The translations under genes were made by a program, and so were the position numbers. Of a DNA stretch of 64,000 nucleotides, positions 24,477 to 36,745 are shown piece after piece. The DNA lies in contig NC_065876.1 in the NCBI RefSeq assembly GCF_933775445.1, positions 10,602,001-10,666,000 of the forward strand, written 5' to 3'. The stretch comes from Argentina anserina. Lineage: Eukaryota > Streptophyta > Magnoliopsida > Rosales > Rosaceae. The notes below the pieces were generated by a model, which saw only the letters and a list, made by a program, of their open reading frames with translations, made no database searches and had not been told where the DNA came from. Positions within the stretch are counted from its first letter, which is position 1; each line of letters starts with the position of its first letter.

Positions 24477-25070
24477 TAGAAGTGGCACGACCCGGCTCAT
24501 TTTAAGTAAGCTAAAACCGTGTCGGTGTCTTGTTCGGGCAGGCGTATTTATTTTTCGTGTCGGGTTCAAGCCGGCCCATTAGGTTAAATATTAAGCTCGG
24601 GCCACTGCCTAAGCCCATGACTGGCCGGGCCGACCCATTAGCATTATAAGACACAATTAACATTAAAAAATTGTATAATTAGAATATTTATTTTATATAA
24701 CTATTTATAATAGTAAAATAAATATAATAATACAACACATTTGATAATCTTATTTCTAAAACGTTACATATGTCAAAATTATGACTTTTTATCATTACTT
24801 TGATGATATTTGTGACATAATGTAATTAAAATAATGAAATAATCAAGAAGTTTATATCTAAAAGGTTTAATATTCAATTATCATTATTATAATTGTTTAA
24901 ATATTTATATAAATAATATAAAATTATGTGTTTACGGATCCGCCCATAAATTTATCGTGTCCAGGCCGTGCCGAGTCTAAAACGGTTCGGGCCATGGGCT
25001 AAAATATCTAGGCCCAGCCTGGCCTATTATAATAACGGGCTCGGGCTTTTCGGCCTACTTGCCACCTCTA
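24477..25070. mobile_element. hAT-like MITE with TAGAGGTGGCA ends, 594 bp
   Basis: The left end TAGAAGTGGCACGACCCGG and the reverse complement of the right end (TAGAGGTGGCAAGTAGGCC) match over most of the first 12 bases. Inside are typical GGCCCG/GGGCCG words at both ends and an AT-rich core. The flanks TTGTAAAG and TTATAAGC agree at only 5 of 8 positions, so the duplication has decayed or the ends are slightly misplaced. Confidence 0.55.
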
Positions 25071-25074
25071 TTAT

Positions 25075-26045
25075 AAGCATATTTGGCATCTTTCTCTCTA
25101 GCGCCGCTCGCTAGATCCAACAAGTTGGAAAACATATTCGATCTCCCAATGGCCAAATCTCAAATCTCCTCTCGTCCTTGTATCTCGGTCTCTCATGCTC
25201 GTCTCTCTAAGCCAACTTGGGTGGGTTTGGGTGCGATAGGAAGGGTTGTACCCATCGACCAACTCTCTTTCTTGGTTGGTCGATTCCTTGGACATCGTGT
25301 GTAGTCTAGTGGCTTCATACAAATGATCTTGATTTTCTTTTTTATGTGGTTCTTTGTTGGCCTTGTCAATGGATCTCTGCTTGATTCGGGCCTGTGAGGG
25401 GTGTTTTAATGCTAGTGTGGTGGTTCCGTGGTGGTGGGGAGGATTTGTTTTCCACACTATCGACATGGTTCTCCGGCAAGAAATGTCTACGACTTGTTTT
25501 GGTGGCTCTCATGGCTTGGTTTGAGAAGTCGGTGACGGTGGTGTTTTCTGGTCGGACATCCTGTGTAGTCTAGTGGCTTCATACAAATGATCTTGATGGT
25601 GTTGTTGTAGCTCGAGGTCTTTTGATGGCTTGAGGCGGGAAACAGTGCCAATGAACTTCTTTTTTTTCTGGGCGGTCACTTTGGGGATGATCAAATCTGA
25701 ATTTGACTGTAACTTTGATGGTGTTATTGGTAACCTCACCGATCTTGATTTTTGCTTGGAATTGATGTTGTGTTTGACTCTCAGAATGTTGGGCTTCTGC
25801 TCGGGAAGAAATTACTGGACCTTGATGGGACGATGTTTGAAGTGCAAGATGTGATGATTCATCCTGCCAAGAAGACGGTAGAGGTGGGGCAACCTATCTC
25901 TGCCGAGCTTTATTAGTCTTTTTGAATATGAGGGTAAGTCTATGTTTGTATGGTTGGGACATGTTAATCTTTATTCTACATTCACTTAGGCTTGTTATTT
26001 AAGTGCTATAAATGGTGCTGAAAAGATAGGTGAGTCGTGACCATA
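25075..26045. repeat. Unclassified non-coding repeat with a 32-bp direct repeat
   Basis: The sentence 'TGTGTAGTCTAGTGGCTTC' plus 'ATACAAATGATCTTGAT' occurs at about 25,299 and again at about 25,563, 264 bp apart. The region is GT-rich on the plus strand and reads like a non-LTR element or its untranslated part, but no reverse transcriptase or RNase H motif is present. The hAT-like element at 26,049 is inserted in its right flank. Confidence 0.35.
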
Positions 26046-26048
26046 TTG

Positions 26049-26810
26049 TAGGGCTAGACTTTATGACACCAAAAAAGCTGAAACCGGCCATAACTGAACC
26101 GCACCGAAACCGAGAAGCCGAAACTGGACGGAATCATTGCATTGGTGTTGGAAACCGAACTGAACCGAGCAGTTGGTGTCAGTTATCGGTTATATTCTTT
26201 TAGAAAATTGAAAACCGAACTGAACCGAGAATTAGGAGCTAAGGTTATAGCTTGTATTTGGTGAACATATATAATCGGGTGCTTATGCAAAGAATATATT
26301 TAGTAATAAATATATACATGCAGAGGTATGTGATTTTAATTTTTGTATGTGTATAATCATGCATGCAGAGATTTAATGTAATGCTTGAGGGTTTTGTCAA
26401 CTAGCCCTCATGTTAAAACAAGTCTAGACGTCTAATGATGAAGCTGAAGAGGTTTAATGTGTATTTTGGTTAACTTGTGTTTCAACGAAGTACAATATTT
26501 TTGTTTAGTTAATATTTGAGTTCTGGATTATTCACTTGGTGAATGTAACTTAATTGAAATATTGAACTTGTAGCTTACTCCTTCACTTTTAATCTTTTTA
26601 TTTTTATTAGTCAAGTACGAAAGGTCAATAAGGATATTAGGTTTTGTAACCGAAATGAAACCGAAACCGAACAGAATTATAAGTTAACCGAAACCGCGGT
26701 TTTTATATATATTTTTCGGTTTCGGTTTTGAAAAATATGAAACCGAGAGTTCGGTGTCGGTTTTCGGTTAGTGCTTATAAACCGAACCGTTGGCACCGAG
26801 TCCAATCCTA
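26049..26810. mobile_element. hAT-like element with CCATATTG target duplication, 762 bp
   Basis: Flanked by the identical octamer CCATATTG (26,041-26,048 and 26,811-26,818). The left end is TAGGGCTAGACT and the right end in reverse complement is TAGGATTGGACT, matching at 9 of 12 positions. As in the 16.4 kb element, many AACCGAA/AACCGAG words cluster inside both ends, and no protein is encoded. Excision would restore GTCGTGACCATATTGATTAG. Confidence 0.85.
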
Positions 26811-26819
26811 CCATATTGA

Positions 26820-27925
26820 TTAGTTTTGTCTAGACTTTATGGTCAAGAGATGGCTATTTCTGTCGACGCCTAAGAGTGTGTTATCTTGATTCTGCTTACT
26901 ATAATTGGTTGACCTATTGATTCAAACAAATAATAATTGGGTGGTTTTAAAATTTGATGTTTGAATGATGTGTAATTGGCATGATCTCGCTTTTACATGT
27001 CTTTGTATTTTGGCCTCTACTATTGTCTCATTAAACAGCTCAGTTCGAGAATATTAAGGCACTTTAATCTGCTCATCATCATAATATAAACTCAATTGAC
27101 GGGTATCGTAATAATTTTTAATTTGGGTCAATAAAAATTCAAAAAGTAGTGTTCGCGTGTTGCTAGCTAAAATTGCCCCGGCCCAGATGTACGTGTTTTG
27201 TTTTTTCTATGAAGCCAAGATTTTCACATGCAATCTGGGTTGAACAGAGCCAAAGATCCAGAATTTATGTTCACAGTAAAAGAAAATGCAACATCTCCCA
27301 TGTAACAGATCTTTGTTAAATGATCACACCTTGTTAACTGTCTAAATTAAATCAAACCTTGGCAATGAAACATATAGATTTTTAAGTTTACGAAAACAAA
27401 TTAATGACCAAAGAAACAATTATTTGTCATGCATGCATGTCTTAATTTTGTGAATGATCTTTCGCTTCCAGAGTTCCAGTAGGTTTGGAAACTCCAACAA
27501 TATGTCTTATTTGGGGGTGTCATTTTCATTTTAACACTTCTTTATTTCACTATTAATGAGTCATATGATTCTCATCTCCAACGGTTAGTCTTATATAGAG
27601 GTATTATATTTACTAATGTTGGTTAAATATAATATGAGTACTATAGTTGTGAATATTGTAATACAAATATGTTATTTTAGTTAAACAAAGACGTTTGATT
27701 TTATCATAATATTTTAAATTTGCTCTTATCATACAATATATATTTGTTAAAAACAGAATAGTTGGTAAAATTGTTCCAACGAGTGGAATTATTTTTCTAA
27801 TTATTCAAATAAATATTTTTATTTGTTTAGAAGTACCCATGTAAGTCTTTTTTTTTTTTGCCAAACATGGGAGACGTGCTGCGTCAGCGAAGCCCACCTA
27901 AACCCAACAACAGTTTTAGTTGCAT
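26820..27925. other. Intergenic, nothing recognised
   Basis: AT-rich sequence without a supported open frame. It may continue the unclassified repeat that hosts the 26.0 kb hAT-like element. Confidence 0.4.
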
Positions 27926-28667
27926 TAAGAGCATCTCCAAATGGAGTATTCAAATTTTTTTTGTCAAATTCAAAATTTGACATGTGACATGGCAAATATA
28001 ACTTTTGCTGATTTGGTTAATCTCTTCTCCAATGGAGATGTCAAATTTGAATATTTACATGGTATTTAAACAATCATTTAAACTTATCAACGAGTAAAAA
28101 CAACATAGTTACTCATCTCCAACAAAGCTAATAAAATTAGCACCAACTCTATCTACTCAGTCATACATGTAATTCTTGGAGATAACAAGTTCCTCTATCA
28201 GCATGTCACTACTCTAGCAATCACAAGTTATTGCTCGATCTTGTTTGCTTGTCAAGGTTACTGCTGATTTTCTTAGAAGAAAAGTTGGACTGAAGCATCA
28301 ACATTATTTCCCTCTTTATATAGAAGCAGTAGTACGACATGCTCAAAAACCACATAGTCCTTCCCCAACAACATTCCCATCACCATATCATTATACTTAT
28401 CAAGAAAGTAATACCTAGTAGACTTGCAATCTTGTCTCCACATCAAATCCTGCAAGCTTACATACCCTCCTTGTACGTTTACTCCAAAGAAACAGGGCAT
28501 GCAAATATATGTACGAAAGTGAAGTCAACAGAACAATCATGTACGAAAGTGAAATTCATGAAACAGAAAAAATGTATAACGATATGAAATTTGTGTTAAG
28601 AACTATATTTAGTTGAGCTAGTCATGTAAGCTTCTAGTCCTTTAATGCATGAGCATACCGGCTGACA

Positions 28668-28899
28668 TATAGGGACAAAGTTTGAAGTTCCAAATTTATC
28701 ATTAATTTGTCCAACAATTTCATGAACTTGACTCGAAAGCTTTTTATCTGTCAATGCCCCAGTAAGCAAGTTATAACTCCATGATAATCTAACAATACAT
28801 GACAAAACAATTTGCAGCAAAACCACTTTGTCTAGGCAAATTGGGTTTTCCTTAATAAGCTTTTCAAAAGCCCATATCTTTTATCATATCAAGACGATC
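28668..28899 (-). pseudogene. Trehalose-6-phosphate synthase fragment
   Basis: In two frames it reads DRLDMIKDMG, then FEKLIKENPICLDKVVLLQI, then KLSSQVHEIVGQINDKFG and FVPI. These align in order with the GT20 synthase core of class I plant TPS ('RLDMIKG', 'KFLEENP-WRDKVVLLQIAVPTR', 'VHEIVGRINGRFGTL-VPI'). A frameshift or stop lies between DMG and FEKL, and the PTRTDVPEY segment is garbled. About 75 codons are left of a protein of over 900. The true enzyme makes trehalose-6-phosphate from UDP-glucose and glucose-6-phosphate; this copy is dead. It sits wholly inside the element bounded at 27,929 and 29,690. Confidence 0.75.
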
Positions 28900-29458
28900 A
28901 AGAATATCACCTAATCAAACAATTATAATGAATTATAACAAAATGTATCCAACAACATCTTAAATCACAAGCTTAAGCACACACACTATCAGTTGAACAA
29001 GCCACAACAAATTATTCGAACTAATTCCCAGAAAGAAAAAAACCACGAACATTCCTAGAAAACTAATTCATGGTACATTTAATCAGAGAATTGAGTAAAA
29101 AAAACATAAAAAGCCATAGAGGAATAAAAGGGAACAAACAAATCTAGAAATTGACAAGGTAGACAGAAAAGAAAAGAACAATAATAAACCTAGAAAAAAA
29201 GAGAGAAAAGGAAAACATAAGCTGAAAGATTGAGGGAGAGGAACTACTCTGTACAAGACAAGTGCGGAACAAGGCAGATCTATCACCAAACTTGATGTAT
29301 ATTGAAATCAGAAGGTAAGGGGAAGTCGGGGAGAAGAGGGAGTGCTAAATCGAGGTGGTCCGTCGGACTGGACTGCTCGACGGCGGCACCGGTGGATTGG
29401 GTCTGAGTTGGTTATTCTAGGTGGGAGTTCCACTCTTTGTTCTGGTTGTTTGATGTTG

Positions 29459-29460
<2 letters not shown>

Positions 29461-29502
<42 letters not shown>
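29461..29502 (+). repeat. (GA)n microsatellite
   Basis: About 20 uninterrupted GA dinucleotides. It opens a run of RERERER in one frame, which is why a spurious open frame spans it. Confidence 0.95.
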
Positions 29503-29506
<4 letters not shown>

Positions 29507-29924
29507 GAACAACTAATAAAAAAAATATTGTCAGTTTGTCTTTGCTATGTCAATTTTGACATGGGCCTCCGTATGTCAATTACAGGTGGATCCACGTGTG
29601 AATAGCTAATCCATTGGAGTGGGTTCATTATTGTCAAATAGAAGCCGTTGGGCTGGGTTGTCAGAAATAACTTAACCGCTGGAGATGCTCTAAGACGCGT
29701 TCTAGCACACACCAGCCTTGTAAAACGCGCGTCTCTCTTCTTCTCCAATTTAGTGCATTAGCCAACTTATGCGGGCCCAATGTACTGTTTGAATATTGGT
29801 CTTGAAATTTGGCTAAATATAGGACTGAAAATGGAGCTAAGTCTTGGTCTTTTAGGCTGTTGGAGATGAGTTATGTAATTATAAGACAAGTCCTGGATTA
29901 TGAAGTCACCGTTGGACTTGCCCT

Positions 29925-29993
29925 AATAATTCACTTGGTACAGTTCATGTATTAATTCACTTGGTACAGTTCATGTATTAATTCACTTGGTAC
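29925..29993 (+). repeat. 26-bp tandem repeat, 2.6 copies
   Basis: ATTCACTTGGTACAGTTCAT recurs with starts of the word TCACTTGGTA at 29,931, 29,957 and 29,983, an exact 26-bp period. The copies are identical apart from the truncated last one, so the duplication is recent. Confidence 0.95.
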
Positions 29994-29999
29994 TAACTA

Positions 30000-32185
30000 C
30001 TAAACAAACGGAACTAAGACACTCTCACGTGAAAATGTACACAATCGAGCTAGCTGGTAGCATATTACCATGGTTGTGGGGTTAAGTTGTAATTAAATTA
30101 TGAGTTTACAAAGACCACAGAAAACCAAGTGACTAGTACCCTCGCTCTCATCAGTCTCATGTACTTGTTTAACTTTGAATTTCATCATGTGCTGAATTGC
30201 TGATATTACTCATGTACTTGTTGAATGCATGTGCTCATCACAGCTACGTCATCAGTTGCGTGTAGTTCAATTGCAATCTCTGTCAGCAATTATTAGAATT
30301 TGTCTATATCAAATGGTATATAAACCTGTAGGTATGAAAGGACAATATATATGTATATAAAGTCATTGATAGGGAACGTTCACTCTATCGATGAACTCAT
30401 TACTATTGAAAAATAATACTAGATATTGATACTTTACCCGTTATGCAGTTTCACATTTAAACAACGTGATGCGACATTAATACGGTCTTTAGATTAAAAG
30501 ACACATGGTGTTACATGTGAAAAATTGCAATACCAATTGTCTATCAAATAATGCATGGGAAGAACTAATTAATGATAGATTAGACCACGTACAGAAGAGC
30601 AGAGAGGCTAAAGGATTACATCTTGTATTTTGTTAACATTACATAGTTTGCTTTTATAAGATAGGAATTGATATCAATAATCTCATTACTCTTACATGGT
30701 TAACAATATGCACCTCATATGTAATATTACTGGTAGGTCATGAGAAGCATAAATCGATATCGTATTAAAATCTGCATGGTCTTTTTTTTTGGTTACACAA
30801 ATCTGTATGGTCTTTGTCACAATGAGTGTTAATTATGGCGTTCACCTCTTCATCATATAAATTTGTGCGATTATTAGTTAATTACTGTCAATCTTTCGGA
30901 CTAGATGTATATGTGTCTTACATTTATACGTGATCAATCTCGAAAGAGAGAGATGAACTCCAAACAACTACATTCTTGAACTTCAAATTTATTGTGTTGC
31001 GATTTAACGAAGGAAACATATATTAATTATCGAAAGAATCATGTACAAAAGTTTTAAAGACTCGGCACTGTCTATTTAGTTGAAAAAAATGCCATGTAGT
31101 TGCACTTGATTGAAAATGGCAAAACATGTATATATGTAAGAGCAAAGATGACGACCTCCCACAATTTGCATAAAATTTTTCGCTTGCTATTTTTTAGCGC
31201 ATGGAACAAAAACATGGTCGCACGCACACGTACGATTAACGTTTTCTTTAAATTTGTTGTTGGAGAAATATACGATATTTTAGCCATTTAGATTGATGAT
31301 TACAGACTCCAAAGGACTTGCTGCATAATTACGTACTCTAAGAATATCCGATCATCTGCTCCGATCATAAAATCAGTTCGATCAAAGACAGATTGAGCTA
31401 GCGTTGCAGTGACGGAAGATAAGGCAGATGAAACAAGCTAGCTAGGGCAGAATCTCGTTCTCAGTTAAACCATAGATGATACATTGATATATGATTTTGC
31501 ATATATTTTACTGTTTGTTGCTGGGCAATTTAACAACATAACATATAACAAGATTGCATAAGAAAAGATTTTTCTGCAATCATCACTCATTGCAGCTCTC
31601 TCATATAAAATAAAACATTAGTTCAGTGGCGGGTTTGGTTTATGAGAATGATCGAGCTGTACGGATCAGATAACATCCCAGATCGTCCTCATATAAATTA
31701 GGTGAAGCTATAAGAATCAGTAAGTGCGGGGCAGGAGTCCGCAGGACCACATTGATGCGATATACTCGAGAGACGTCGGAGACCGGCCGGACAGGCTAAT
31801 CGGTGATTAAAGGCAATGAGGATAGTAACCTGGTCGCAGTAGGTGCCACACATGATTCAAAGGTCTCCTATGAAACAGGTAATAGATAGAGATACCTGCA
31901 TTCATTTGAAAAACATACCATCAACGGACCAATATTCGTACTCTCCCAAACTGCAAGTCGACTCATCCGTTTGAGAACGTCACAGTATCGCGGTCTAACA
32001 ACTGAAGATAATGACTCAATCTAACGACTCTAGCGGGTGAGTCGTTATGTTGTATTTGCGCTAAATAATAATCGAGTCGAGGATTCCTCTCAAATAAAAA
32101 ACAATAAAAATTCACAATGTTGGGGATAGAAGAAAAATGACGAGGATGTGTACTAGTTTCTTTTCTTCTCTTCTTTGGAGCTTGG
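30000..32185. other. Intergenic, nothing recognised
   Basis: About 2.2 kb without a supported gene. The open frames here (31,072-31,291 on both strands; 31,963-32,223 minus) overlap each other and carry no known motif. Confidence 0.4.
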
Positions 32186-32197
32186 AGGTAAATAGTA

Positions 32198-33152
32198 GGC
32201 AAAAAAACCGATTTGCACCACAAATTTGGTCATAATTGTCAATTTGTACCTTGAACTTGCATTTGAGTTAATTTACCTCCTAAGCTTGATAAAAATTGTC
32301 GATTTGCACCATATTCGTTAAATTTAATGTTTTCCATCCAATTTTAAGTCACATGTCATGTATTTGAGGGGCAATATTGTCATTATATATTTATTCATAT
32401 TTAATAATGAAATAAATTTAAAAAATTACTTAAGATGAACACTTGTTACAATTTTTTTTCGAAACATGTTATTGATTTATATATTTATTATTTTACATGA
32501 TATAGTATGTTAAAAATATTAGAAAAATATAAATAAATACATTGAAAATTAAAAATAAATATGTGTTCTGGGAGAATTACTACTCTACCATTGTGTGTGT
32601 CTTAGCCTTATTAGGTTTTCTGTTAGAGATAGATTCGCATCTCTATAATAGATTAAGACTCTGAATCCTACGGGATTGTAGTTATGTAATGCCTATATAT
32701 AAGCCCCATTATCAATAATTAAATGGTTACGTTTTGTTCCGTTACGTCATTATTATTCTCGTTTCGTTCCTCCTCCAACAATGTGTACATATATATATAT
32801 ATATATATACACACACAACACACTATATTTGAATGGGTGGGTATGTGAATATATAATTCGAAGTAGGGTTGAGTATGTAGAAAAAAGATGTAAATAAATA
32901 TGATTAAAAAATAATCCTCCTTTTAAAAAATATTTGTATTTGTTTTTAAGAAAAATATAAATAGAAAATGACAACATTACCCCTCATGTGCATGATATTT
33001 GACGCAAAATTGGAGGAAAACAGTTAAATTTAACGAATGTGGTGCAAATCGACAATTTTTACAAAGTTTATGAAGTAAATTGATTCAAATATAAGTTAGG
33101 AGTGCAAATTGACAATTTTAATCAAATTAGGGTGTATTTTGATAATTTTGCC
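32198..33152. mobile_element. Mutator-like long-TIR element with 9-bp TSD, 955 bp
   Basis: The identical 9-mer TAAATAGTA flanks it (32,189-32,197 and 33,153-33,161). Ends start GGCAAAA and the two arms are inverted copies over roughly 200 bp; for example 'GTCGATTTGCACCATATTCG' on the left is mirrored by 'CGAATGTGGTGCAAATCGAC' on the right. A 9-bp duplication with long TIRs is the Mutator (MULE) signature. No transposase is present. A (TA)n/(CA)n tract at 32,788-32,820 lies inside. Confidence 0.85.
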
Positions 33153-33159
33153 TAAATAG

Positions 33160-33327
33160 TAACGCACAAAAACCATATGGCCGGCCTTGCAGTTCACTGA
33201 TGCGACTGTGAAATCGATGTACCGACTTATGAGGAAGTAATTCACATAGCCACCGATCAGAGCCGATTTTCAGCCATCAATTAATATCTCGCAGTTCAAT
33301 TATATACATGGTGAGTTTTACCAAGTG
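33160..33327. other. Short spacer between two transposons
   Basis: About 170 bp separate the Mutator-like and the hAT-like insertions. No feature was seen. Confidence 0.5.
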
Positions 33328-33335
33328 GCAGGAGT

Positions 33336-34099
33336 CAGGCCCGGCCCTGGCTCAGTGTCAGCAGTGCGATCGCACTAGGTGCAAGACCAAGAGGAAACAT
33401 AATTTTAGTATTAAATACTTATTGTTATAGATGATATTTAATTATATACCATAATAATGAAGAAAATCAGTCAGTTAATTCTCTAATACGAAGCATTCTC
33501 TAAACTGAATTAATTTGCTCGTTCAATTTGCCTCCTCTTGACTCATTAATTTCCCTTAATCTTCTCCCAATTTTCCAAATTATATATCTATTACTCATTA
33601 ATTATGGAGAAGAATAAAAAAAATCCTTTTGCAACAATTAACAAAGCCAATTAATTTCTTTATAATCAACGAACATGATGAATTTCTCTATATAAATGGC
33701 TCAAAATCTTCCAAATATTTTCATCCTCTTGCAATTTTGTATATTTTTTTCTCAATTTTACATCTTTTTTTTCAATTCAATCTAGTCCGAATTTGCATGT
33801 CCGAATTCTTTTGTACGTGCAAGAGTTTTGAGTCATATCATGAATGCATTGTAATATTTCTTTTTTTCTTATTAGGGGTATTGGTTTTATGCCCCTTTTC
33901 ACCCTTTGTATCATCATATTTTATTATATGAATAGGGGATGAGCCTCCTAGTTTTTTTTTGTCAACAACCTCCCCGTTAGTGTTTTTTAGAACATTTGAA
34001 AACCCAAAAAAAAAATAACTATTAAAAAATATTCTTTTACAATAAGGGGCACAATATTTCTTCTCTCACAGAGTATTAAATTATTCAGGACCGGTCCTG
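33336..34099. mobile_element. hAT-like element with GCAGGAGT target duplication, 764 bp
   Basis: Flanked by the identical octamer GCAGGAGT (33,328-33,335 and 34,100-34,107). The left end is CAGGCCCGGCCCTGG; the right end in reverse complement is CAGGACCGGTCCTGA, matching at 12 of 15 positions, and each is itself palindromic. The interior is AT-rich with no transposase. Confidence 0.88.
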
Positions 34100-34224
34100 G
34101 CAGGAGTGCATCTACTATGAGATATTGAAAGCTAGATTAAAGATCAAGACGCGTTTATTGATAGAGCGTTCTAAGACATCTCACAATTAACCCTGTAAAA
34201 TGTCATCGTTAATATAAAATAAGA

Positions 34225-35960
34225 AGAGATTGTTCAGTATGAGAAATTTAAGGGAACTCTAAACTTTTAGTGTTAACAAATAGTGGAGGGTTTAAGATTG
34301 ATTATTAACTACTAAAATAATTACTATTTACATGATCGACTTCTTTTTACCAAACTAAACCAAATTCACCAATGCACCACATAATTACAAATTTGGTTAT
34401 ATCTTGCATTCTAATTCATCTGATTACATACTTTTAGACACCAATACAATTAGAGCTTTAAGGAAACATCTAATCATGCAATATTTATATTGACGTTTAG
34501 GTTGACTTAGGGCCTCACCTAAATTGCATGCAATCAAGTTTAACAACACTTATGGTAGAAATCAAACAAGATTACATTTAAGCATCAAATCTTTGTTGAA
34601 GACATGCTTCACGGTGGTGTCACTCACCATGGGGTACATGTAAATTTCTAGAATTTCTCACTTTAATTAACACAAACCGAACCTACTTAGGGCTTGATTC
34701 GATTTGTGTCAATATGGATGATGAAGATAGCACTCAAATACAATCTTAGGGACTGCATTCAGGCACTAAATTCATATGCACATATCGGAAAATTATCTAA
34801 GAGCAAGTAAAAGAAGAGTAGAACACAACAATAGAAATACAAACTTCAATAATTATAAGAACATAGATTCGGTATAGTCTCAAAAACATATCAAATATAA
34901 TCTGAAAATTTTGAAACAAATACAAAAAAAATACTTCCACATAAACAAAAACTTACAATCTTCATAGACAAATAATTGTAGATTAACATAAATAAACGAA
35001 GCCATGGAGATGAGTTGCGAGAATCACACGTTGTAAGAACCTTAGAGGTACGGCTGCAATATGTGAAACTCGGTGGAGATGATGATGTTTTTGGGGTAGA
35101 TGGCTTGGTTGATTTGTGAGGGAAGTTTATGGTGGTGTTTTGGTAGAGTTTCAACTCTTGAATGCTAAGGAGAAGTGATGATTTTTCTTTGTGAATGATG
35201 TGTTATTTATAGAAGAGTTTTGGCTCCTTGAATATTATAGCTTGAACTTTTTCTCCTCAATTTCTTTCACTTATTTTTGTCACTGGTGGGTGTTATCTCA
35301 TTTGATAAATTTGTTCTTTTTCTACTTTTTAGGTGTCTTCTTCTTTCTCTCTTGCATTATCTCTTTTTATTCTCTTCCTTTTTTTTCTCCTCAATTTCTT
35401 TCACTTATTTTTGTCATTGGTGGGTGCAATCTCATTTGATAAATTCATTCTCTTTCTCCTTTTTAGGTGTCTCATTCTTTCTTTATTTTCCTCTATTTTT
35501 TCTTCATTCTAGCTACACAATCTCATATTTAAAATCTGAAAATAATAAAAGACAAGAATAAAGACAAGTAAGTTACAGAGTAGGAAAGTACGATTATGAA
35601 AGTTACAAAATAAGAGTTTCAGTTCAAGTAGGATTTCTCAAATGATACGTTACCTAGTCTATAAAGGAGTCCTAATACAAGTAGAATTCTCAATATATCA
35701 CAATTATTATAGAAATATCGATTAATGAAGACTCCTAATTTAACTATATTTCCTAGTTACACAAGGAATGCTACTCTAAATAGAACTCTCGACAATTTCT
35801 GTGTTTTCAACCTGTTTTAGCACCAAAATGCAACCAACGCCACCATAGACTCCTAACTCGACTAAATGACTCAATACTACAACAATAAGAGCTAAGCAAA
35901 GTACAACTGGAAGTAAAAACATGTTAAGAACGTCACACAAAGTGCTTCTATCATTTATTG
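34225..35960. repeat. Repeat block copy C, about 1.7 kb
   Basis: Leader (GGGAACTCTAAACTTTTAGTG at about 34,251), core (GACTTAGGGCCTCACCTAAAT at about 34,503; GATGAGTTGCGAGAATCACA near 35,008) and tail (TTAAGAACGTCACACAAAGTG at about 35,922) follow copy B in the same order and orientation. It is about 30 kb away and more diverged. Its pyrimidine-rich sub-repeat (CTCCTCAATTTCTTTCACTT, twice near 35,253 and 35,390) is its own. Confidence 0.7.
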
Positions 35961-36214
35961 ATCTAAAAGATAGATAATTGTGACATTATTCGAGTCAAAC
36001 AAGACCTGTAGGCTGTCTCAAACAACCATTAACTGTTGCATGCATGCTGCGTAGTGTGCAGGTTTGGTTCATTTTGACATGAAGATCGAGAACGATCAAG
36101 AATGGAAGAGAAATAGAGAGCTAGATCGCAAATGCAGCCGGAGCCACTAAGGAAGTGGGTCACGTGCCCCACTGAACTTTGCATAGATATATCACCGTGT
36201 TAAAATACGCCATA

Positions 36215-36310
36215 AATAGCCTTGGTGCCCCAGTGGTTGGGCAACACTTTCTCTATTAGGAGGTCATGATTTCGAACCTCCTCAGCAACATTTGCTTTTC
36301 TTCTATTTTT
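36215..36310 (+). repeat. tRNA-derived SINE-like sequence
   Basis: TGCCCCAGTGGTTGGG resembles a polymerase III A box (TGG-CNNAGTGG), and GATTTCGAACCTCC about 45 bp later resembles the B box. A T-rich tail follows. It ends just before the LINE insertion site. I see no flanking duplication that would prove its own insertion. Confidence 0.5.
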
Positions 36311-36745
36311 TTTCTATGCGTGGTATATATTTTTGAACTGATGCTATTCTTTTTTTTTTAATGGGGTTTGGAACCTAGCCTAATTGGGAGGCTCAACCCC
36401 ACGCCTGAAACCGTTTATTACTAAATTGACAGAGGGGTGCAACCGGGGGGGGGACATATTACTAAGACCTTGTGCTACATTGAAAGAACTACTACAATCC
36501 TCAAAGAGGACATCCTGAATAATAGCAGGTGCCTCATAAAACCAAACATCATCTAGATAACTAGAACTAGCAAGGTGAGTAAGTCTATGAGCTACACCAT
36601 TTGCTTCTCGAAAGACATGTGAAACTTGAACATAATGAAAAGACCTCAAGTAAAACTTACAGTCCTCTAAAAGTCTTCCAGACTTCGACATGTCCTCCAT
36701 ACCCTTCTGTAACGCTGCAACCATCAGTGAGCAATCACTTTCAAG

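Larger units (their letters stand above)
27929..29690. mobile_element. PIF/Harbinger-like element carrying a gene fragment, 1.76 kb
   Basis: The left end GAGCATCTCCA and right end TGGAGATGCTC are an 11-bp inverted repeat, and each is flanked by TAA, the trinucleotide duplicated by PIF/Harbinger transposases. The interior has no transposase. It holds a minus-strand piece of a trehalose-6-phosphate synthase gene (28,668-28,899), a GC-rich stretch near 29,350 and a (GA)n tract. The TIR is short and common in plant MITEs, so pairing of two unrelated ends is the main alternative. Confidence 0.5.

Noticed and set aside
25630..25854. Short open frames in the 25 kb repeat
   Set aside because: Frames include the 32-bp direct repeat on both strands and show no domain.
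28273..28500. 75-codon minus frame near the TPS fragment
   Set aside because: I could not align it to any part of trehalose-6-phosphate synthase or another family; it may be chance.
29083..29289. Hydrophobic 68-codon minus frame
   Set aside because: Low-complexity (Phe/Leu/Ser from an A/G-rich tract); no start context or homologue.
32562..32785. TRIM-like short LTR (TGTTCTGG...CAACA)
   Set aside because: Only one copy, and the flanking pentamers differ (ATATG, ATGTG); kept as a note, not as a feature.
35191..35561. Phe-rich plus-strand open frames that look like membrane proteins
   Set aside because: They come from pyrimidine-rich sub-repeats in repeat copy C; two overlapping frames give similar runs.
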